Made by a program: the position numbers and the translations under genes
The notes under the pieces: model-generated
The model's database searches: none
Seen by the model: only the letters and a program-made list of their open reading frames with translations
What the model was told of the DNA's origin: nothing
NCBI GenBank assembly: GCA_035771175.1
Contig: CM069599.1
Span: 36,457,707-36,521,706, forward strand
Source: Paratinospora sagittata
Taxonomy: Eukaryota > Streptophyta > Magnoliopsida > Ranunculales > Menispermaceae
Reading direction: 5' to 3'
Length of the DNA stretch: 64,000 nucleotides
Shown here: one piece after another, positions 59,801 through 64,000 of the stretch
Numbering within the stretch: the stretch's first letter is position 1
How the letters are laid out: each line of letters opens with the position of its first letter

Positions 59801-62800
59801 ATGTAATTCATTTTTTTCGCATTTGATTGCCCATTCTTTCTTTTTCTTTTCTTTTTCTTTTTTTTGACAAGAATCAATATAATTTATATTAATAGTGTGG
59901 AATATGTACATCTTAATTTGCAATGGACAAGATGTCCTTTTTCTATGAAGAAATACAATCCAAAATTGGACCCCAACCTTTTAACCAATCATCCAATTTG
60001 AATCTTTTGGCTAGTTTACACGCACTAACCCACAATGAAGCTAATAAAAGGGAGTCCTCCCAAATCTCTTCCCACAATCTAGCCTTATCCTCAAAGAGTC
60101 GATTATTCTTCTCCTTTTATATGGTCCAAACTACTGCAAAAGTAGTGACTCTGTAATAGTCCTTGATTTTACCCATTGGATTTTGATTGCCCACTCTTGC
60201 TTGCCCCATTTTCCTTCTTTTTCATTTCTTCGGGAGACCAAAATTCACAAAAAGTCAAGATATTTGGTTGGTTACTAGCTCTCACGACTAAATAGAATCA
60301 ATATATTAATGCTTACAAAGAGGGAGACTTTTAATATGTATCCCCTAGCTGGTGCGTCTTGCAGAAAAGGGATAGAAAATCAGCAATTCATAGATTTCTT
60401 CATTGTTCATTCATTTATACATAAAGGCTAGACTCCTTCGCGATAGGGCAGAATTGGGTTCTTCCACACCAGGATATCCTTAATAAAGATTTCATGTTAG
60501 GAGTTCCCTAGTAGTGGAACCTTTCCTCCCCATTCTATCATTTGGAAAGCTCAAGTGCCTATCAAAGTAAAGGTTTCGTTGGCTCATAGACCTAGGAAAA
60601 ATTAATACAGCTGACATGATTCAAAGATGATTTCCTTTCATGGCCTTATCTCCTCATTGGTGCAGCTTATGCAATCGCGACTCGAAGTCTAATCACCACC
60701 TCTTCATGCATTGCTCATTTATTAGAATGGTTTGGGAGACATGGAGGGATCTACAATCATAAGCTTCAACTATGGCTACTGTTATTGCCTAACTATTCTC
60801 CTTCCCATCTTCGTGGAACCTGTCCGAGGTTGCTATACCATATTGGTGTGTTATCACTTTTTCAGTGTTATGGAGCGTTTGGAAGGAAAGAAATAGCAGA
60901 GTTTTCGATGGAAAGTGCTCTAGCCCTACTAGTGTTTGGGACTATACTCTATTCTTAGCATCCTCTTGGGTGTTTTGTTGTAAGTTCGCGAAGGGCTTGG
61001 GTTTGAACAAGTGGTTAAGGGGCCGGGATCATATTCTTTGTCATTGATCTTTTTTAGCACCTCTGGTGCTAATCACTATTGCTTTTTTACTTATTGAATG
61101 CAATTTTCATTAATATAAACATGTCCAATTCCTTATCAAAAAAAAGATTTCATGTTATGCATTAGCTCCTCTCGCCCATCAGTGTGGAATTATTTGATGA
61201 TTTGTTTAGTATGATGTGTGTATTAAAGGTTGTTGAAGATCAATAAAATGACATTTAATCCATATAGTAGTTCATCAAGTTTAAGGTGTTTTCTGTGTTG
61301 ACTTGAGAAAAGAATTCAAATGCTTCCAACTGTTAGGCATGCTCAAAGATTGAGCTATGTTGTTTTAATTTCTTTTTGTGCTTACAGACAATCTGGAGGA
61401 CTTCTTCTTCTCCACCTTGTACTTGCATCTTTTTATTAATGAAGTTTGTTTTGTGTTACAATATAAAATAGTTGGGGCTTTACTTGATAATCATAACGTT
61501 TGGGTTCAATAGCTATCAGCCTGACAAGGTCCACAATTTAGGTGAAGTAGATCAAATGGATCATGGTTGTCACAATGACTGCTGAAACAGCAATAATAGC
61601 TTCAGATTTTCTTTTATTTGATTGTTGATTTTTTTTTTTTTTGGTATTAAAAGCTAAATGCTATTTTCTTTTAATTTGATTAATTGGTCATGTTAACAGT
61701 TCGTGATCCTTGCCTATTTCCATGGTAATATACTCAATTTAACAACCTCCACTTTGGCATTTGTGTATAAGTACTTGAATATTTTTGTTCATATCATGAC
61801 AATTTACATCTTTGTGTCCCTGTAAGTGCAGTAGAACCTATAATTTTTTAGGAACAAGAGTGGTAGAAAGTGTTATTACAAGACTAAATACCAAAGCAAC
61901 ATTAAACCACCTTTTTGACCTCACACATGCCTCCTAAAGAGAAATTATTCCAATAATGTAAACAATCATATGTGACTAGTACTAATCAGCAGCAAATCAC
62001 TGGTAACATTTTTTAAATGGCTCACCTCTGACTTCATTCCTAATCCCAATGATGCGGCAGCTGCTACCATCAATATGATAAGGGTTAAGTCTTGCCATGC
62101 TTCCCAAAGGAACATCTACAAGCCATAAAGAGATTGAACAAAGTAGAGTTCAAAACCACAAGCCTCAAATTTCAGTTAGAATAAACATAAAGATGGCATT
62201 TTGAAAGCTTATAATCCATATGTACCAAAAAGCTCCTTCCTTTTTTTCTTGGATATGTATTTGACCCAAACGCGTTCCTCCTACTTAGCAATTCTGCATC
62301 GCCTCCATTTACCCCCTTCTCTAAACTTGTTTTTAATAAATCCGCCAACCCGTGAACCTGGTGTGAAAGAATGGTGAGTGACTATAGAAAGGGAGAAAAA
62401 AAAAAAAAAGGGAGGCATTAAAGGCAAAATGAGCAATGGTAGACTTGCCCCTCCATGGTGTTCTAGAGCAGATAAATCGTGGTCCCTTGTAATCGAAGAG
62501 AGTTGGTCTTGTCCAATTCCATACCCTTCAGTAACAGTCTGAGTAGTAAGAGGACCTACAACTGAGATGAAATAGGCATAGATCAAGACAATAAAATAAA
62601 TGTGCCTTAGAAAATATGAGCAAGATTGTTGTTTTGAAGTTAAAGTCATTACTGATTACCAGAAACAGAAGGTTATAACAAGAATGAAGACACAAGAATG
62701 ATGCACAAATCTTCTAGAAAAAATTATTTATCTTAACATCATGGCCAAGAAAAATGTCATATGACAATTATGAAATATTCATTTTCAGCGTTTATTTGAA

Positions 62801-63577
62801 AAAAAAAAATTGATTAGAATGCAATCTCAGAACTGACTAGTTTTTGAAAGATAATCATCAGCAAAGAATCATCAATACATAATATTAGCCCATTTTGGAT
62901 CTTCAATTAGTATCTAAATGACTAGTAAAATCACATATGTTTGTGAATATGAATTATGAATGCACTTCTCCAAACAATCATATATTGTACATAAATCGTG
63001 CAATTTACCACTTCGCAGCGCAGCTCGATTCACCTAACTTGGAAAGGATTCAATTTCAATTAAAGATTCTATAACTATGACAAAATTAATAGGACAACTA
63101 AGTAATTAAATCTTAATAAGAGTTTTAGGAGTGAACCTTCAAATGTCCCTACAACCAACTAAAAAGTGCAGCATATGCAACGATATAAACAAAAGCAAGA
63201 CTCAAAAGCATATTGAGCCATATAGTGATAAGAGCATTTTTTTCAATCTTGATTCCATTAAGCAGCATAACATAACACCCCTGTCAATATAAGAGACCAA
63301 AAAACGAAAAAAATAAATATGAGTTTGAAGTGTACCATTAACTCGCTCCCCAGCTTCTCTGAAAAGAATAGCAGCCTAGTACAAGACAAGTATCATAGAT
63401 TAGAATACAAACAAGAGAAACTTCATTAAATAAAAGTATATAACATTATGTGTGACATACTCGAATGACTTGTGCATGGGTTCTAATCTTCCTTCTTATT
63501 TCTTCTCTTTCTTGTTTCTTTTTCAAGTCCAAAGTGTAGCGAAACCGACGAGAGGCATTTAGCACAAGAGCAGCTTG
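38816..63577 (-). CDS. ACA: Autoinhibited plasma-membrane-type Ca2+-ATPase, ACA8/9/10 group (5' partial)
   Basis: A calmodulin-regulated P2B Ca2+ pump that exports cytosolic Ca2+. Exons (minus strand, 5' to 3'): 63577-63461, 63375-63336, 62555-62449, 62357-62226, 62115-62026, 58248-58179, 57234-57164, 57067-56984, 56885-56808, 56522-56451, 55067-54984, 54898-54816, 54718-54610, 54508-54453, 54349-54307, 54226-54143, 53668-53531, 50154-50092, 49978-49880, 48727-48617, 48255-48085, 45974-45915, 45048-44884, 43287-43171, 42319-42221, 41211-41074, 40982-40882, 39943-39898, 39793-39659, 39285-39178, 39100-39009, 38915-38816. They sum to 3063 bases, 1020 codons plus TAG, with no phase conflict. Motifs: CaM-binding [22 protein letters not shown]1; actuator SMTGES; M4 [10 protein letters not shown]; phosphorylation [12 protein letters not shown]-binding WKGAAE; hinge [12 protein letters not shown]6 [12 protein letters not shown]. 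The C-terminus ends PCRQNSS. Two introns use GC donors (62448, 54306). About 50 N-terminal residues, expected from family length, lie beyond the window. Confidence 0.97.
42866..43145 (+). mobile_element. LINE 3' fragment in ACA intron 24, next to a splice donor
   Basis: The plus-strand frame ends a LINE ORF2 ([18 protein letters not shown]) and continues into an A-rich tail. It is flanked by diverged target duplications at 42851-42865 and 43146-43160 (AACAACTCTAAGAAG and AACAAGTCCAAGAAG). The right flank is only about 10 bases from the end of ACA exon E24. Confidence 0.8.
44270..44602. mobile_element. MITE in ACA intron 23
   Basis: Terminal inverted repeats CATGGTAGTTAAAATC (left) and, read inward from the right, CATAGTAGTTAGAATC, with TCCAAC on both outer flanks as a possible target duplication. 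The interior is a mosaic of GATTCA/TGAATC words. A related end occurs at 47225-47275. Confidence 0.75.
46816..46850. repeat. CA/CATA microsatellite
   Basis: About eight CA units run into CATA repeats, inside ACA intron 22. No function is implied. Confidence 0.85.
47220..47275. mobile_element. Fragment of the same MITE family
   Basis: GATCCTAACTACTATGG matches the right terminal repeat of the MITE at 44270-44602. It is preceded by GGATCC/GATCCCGATC words like the interior of that family. Confidence 0.45.
49540..49625 (-). mobile_element. SINE fragment, Au-SINE-like 3' half
   Basis: On the plus strand AGTCCGGTCCACAAAGCTCC, GCAGGGTTCCGGAAG and TTGGACCACCTTGGGTTTAT form the reverse complement of the characteristic 3' region of plant Au-type SINEs. 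The tRNA-related head is absent. Together with the 5' half at 29095, both halves of this SINE family occur in the window, at different sites. Confidence 0.7.
51210..51945 (+). mobile_element. Degenerate LTR-retrotransposon piece with gag start
   Basis: AT-rich LTR-like sequence ends near 51588 and is followed by TGGCATCAAAGCC (51592), a decayed PBS. A short gag-like frame ([20 protein letters not shown]) ends at a TAG near 51705. A Pro/Ser/Gln-rich frame then runs to 51944. The LTR-end sequence (TGAATCTATTGACTCAAACA) recurs at 52017-52036. It sits in ACA intron 17. The superfamily is uncertain. Confidence 0.5.
52230..52447 (-). mobile_element. tRNA-derived SINE in ACA intron 17
   Basis: Read on the minus strand it begins GGGTAGCTCACCTGGTCAGG (box A-like), followed about 40 bases later by GGGAGTTCAAAT (box B-like). 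It then has a TAATGTAACAAACATT-like tail region shared with the fragment at 36598-36700. The spacing is that of a tRNA-derived SINE head. Confidence 0.65.
54005..54025. repeat. Poly(C) run, about 21 bases
   Basis: Uninterrupted cytosines in ACA intron 16, followed by a CA/GA-rich stretch. The exact length may be unreliable in any assembly. Confidence 0.85.
54143..54226 (-). other. ACA exon E16: phosphorylation site
   Basis: The exon reads [20 protein letters not shown] and then TGTLTLNQ. The Asp of CSDKTGT is the residue phosphorylated in the P-type catalytic cycle; all surrounding consensus residues are present, supporting an active enzyme. Confidence 0.95.
58041..58060. repeat. GA microsatellite
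   Basis: About ten GA units in ACA intron 6. Confidence 0.85.
58900..59115 (+). mobile_element. LINE RT fragment in ACA intron 5
   Basis: One plus-strand frame reads [20 protein letters not shown], matching the GLGxGNI...NKALLxKWLWRF segment near the end of plant LINE reverse transcriptase. It is short and interrupted by stops. Confidence 0.65.
59840..60165 (-). mobile_element. LINE 3' end, minus orientation, in ACA intron 5
   Basis: The minus-strand frame ends with [20 protein letters not shown] and [20 protein letters not shown], the terminal motif of LINE ORF2. A T-rich tract at about 59840-59866 on the plus strand represents its poly(A) tail. Confidence 0.75.
60485..61157 (+). mobile_element. 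5'-truncated LINE with exact target-site duplication in ACA intron 5
   Basis: AAAGATTTCATGTTA occurs at 60485-60499 and 61143-61157 and flanks 643 bases. The insert's plus strand ends with LINE ORF2 motif [18 protein letters not shown] and [12 protein letters not shown], a stop, and an A-rich tail. The upstream zinc-binding region is recognisable but interrupted. The perfect duplication suggests fairly recent insertion. Confidence 0.9.
63336..63577 (-). other. ACA exons E1-E2: calmodulin-binding autoinhibitory segment
   Basis: E1 (39 codons) and E2 (13 codons plus one base) encode the basic amphipathic helix [20 protein letters not shown] and [20 protein letters not shown]. In characterised family members this region holds the pump inactive until Ca2+-calmodulin binds. 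The U1 exons at 10713 and 10904 are its closest counterpart in the window. Confidence 0.93.
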
Positions 63578-64000
63578 CTATAGAAACCATTTTGATCCCA
63601 AAAACAAATGATAATACAAATTAATGATCATTTCAAACAAATCCAAAAAAATAAAAAGTGCCAAGTAGGCATGAGACCTACATTATGAACCACCAAAAAA
63701 TTAAAGAAAAAAGATAACAACGCTACAATATTAACGGCTTTATCAAACAAGTGAAATTGTAAATAACAATAAAAACAACATCATTTGCAGCAAGCCACAT
63801 AAAAACCAAAAGATAAAAACATAGCTATCATATACGTACCATCTACTTAAATCACTTGAATAAAACTTGAATGCCAATTGTTTGGTACAGTCAAACTATG
63901 AAACGTTATAAATCAACCAAGGCATTGAATAGGAGAGAGAAGTAAACTGTGTGAGCATGACCAGAATCAGAAAGTGAAAGGCTACGAACGGCATGGCTAT
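63578..64000 (-). other. ACA first intron (partial); no exon identified
   Basis: Upstream of exon E1 on the minus strand. The first coding exon, expected to resemble U1 exon 2 (IDRLRRWR), is not present before the window edge. Confidence 0.6.

Noticed and set aside
38816..64000. ACA locus as a pseudogene because of many insertions
   Set aside because: All 32 exons are open, the phases match across every junction, and the catalytic motifs are complete; the insertions are all intronic.
1..64000. CRISPR arrays, operons, phage or bacterial elements
   Set aside because: No regularly spaced repeats with unique spacers and no prokaryotic gene layout; the spliced genes and retroelements show a plant nuclear genome.

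Overview
The window is plant nuclear DNA, almost certainly from a dicot. It is AT-rich, has spliced genes with long introns, and carries plant LTR retrotransposons, LINEs, SINEs and MITEs. Its main gene is a calmodulin-regulated plant Ca2+-ATPase. I cannot name the species from sequence alone.

Layout. 1-3640: remains of an LTR retrotransposon (LTR end, primer-binding site, then only the C-terminal RT/RNase H part of a Copia pol with an in-frame stop), followed by a LINE fragment on the minus strand. 3917-5880: broken copy A of an eIF(iso)4G-like gene (MIF4G domain). 7975-37577: a tandem plus-strand array of six related loci, called U1 to U6 here. Each starts with, or once started with, a ubiquitin-like exon. 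In U1-U5 this exon is followed by exons homologous to the N-terminal and first transmembrane exons of an autoinhibited Ca2+-ATPase (ACA). In U6 it is joined through an intron, in frame, to a Copia-type gag domain with a zinc knuckle. Between U1 and U3 lie a duplicated 3' fragment of the eIF(iso)4G-like unit (12749-13372) and copy C of that gene (17752-24621), which is interrupted by a probable solo LTR and a Copia element with a 5-bp target-site duplication. 38816-63577: a large, apparently intact ACA gene of the ACA8/9/10 type on the minus strand. Thirty-two consecutive exons can be placed, all in frame (1020 residues plus stop); only the first coding exon lies beyond the right edge. Its introns hold several LINE, SINE, MITE and LTR-element remnants.

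Relationships. The ACA-derived exons of U1-U5 correspond one to one with exons E1-E9 of the intact neighbour, mostly with the same lengths and phases, and they share an unusual GC-AG intron. This suggests that a ubiquitin-like exon became attached to the 5' part of an ACA gene and that the chimera then multiplied together with an eIF(iso)4G-like fragment. Several copies are clearly decaying through frameshifts and missing exons. U1, U2 and U6 keep an open ubiquitin-like exon, and U1, U2 and U5 keep the LRLRGG signature seen at the processing site of ubiquitin. The array and the intact ACA gene are convergent, so homologous segments lie as inverted copies of each other.
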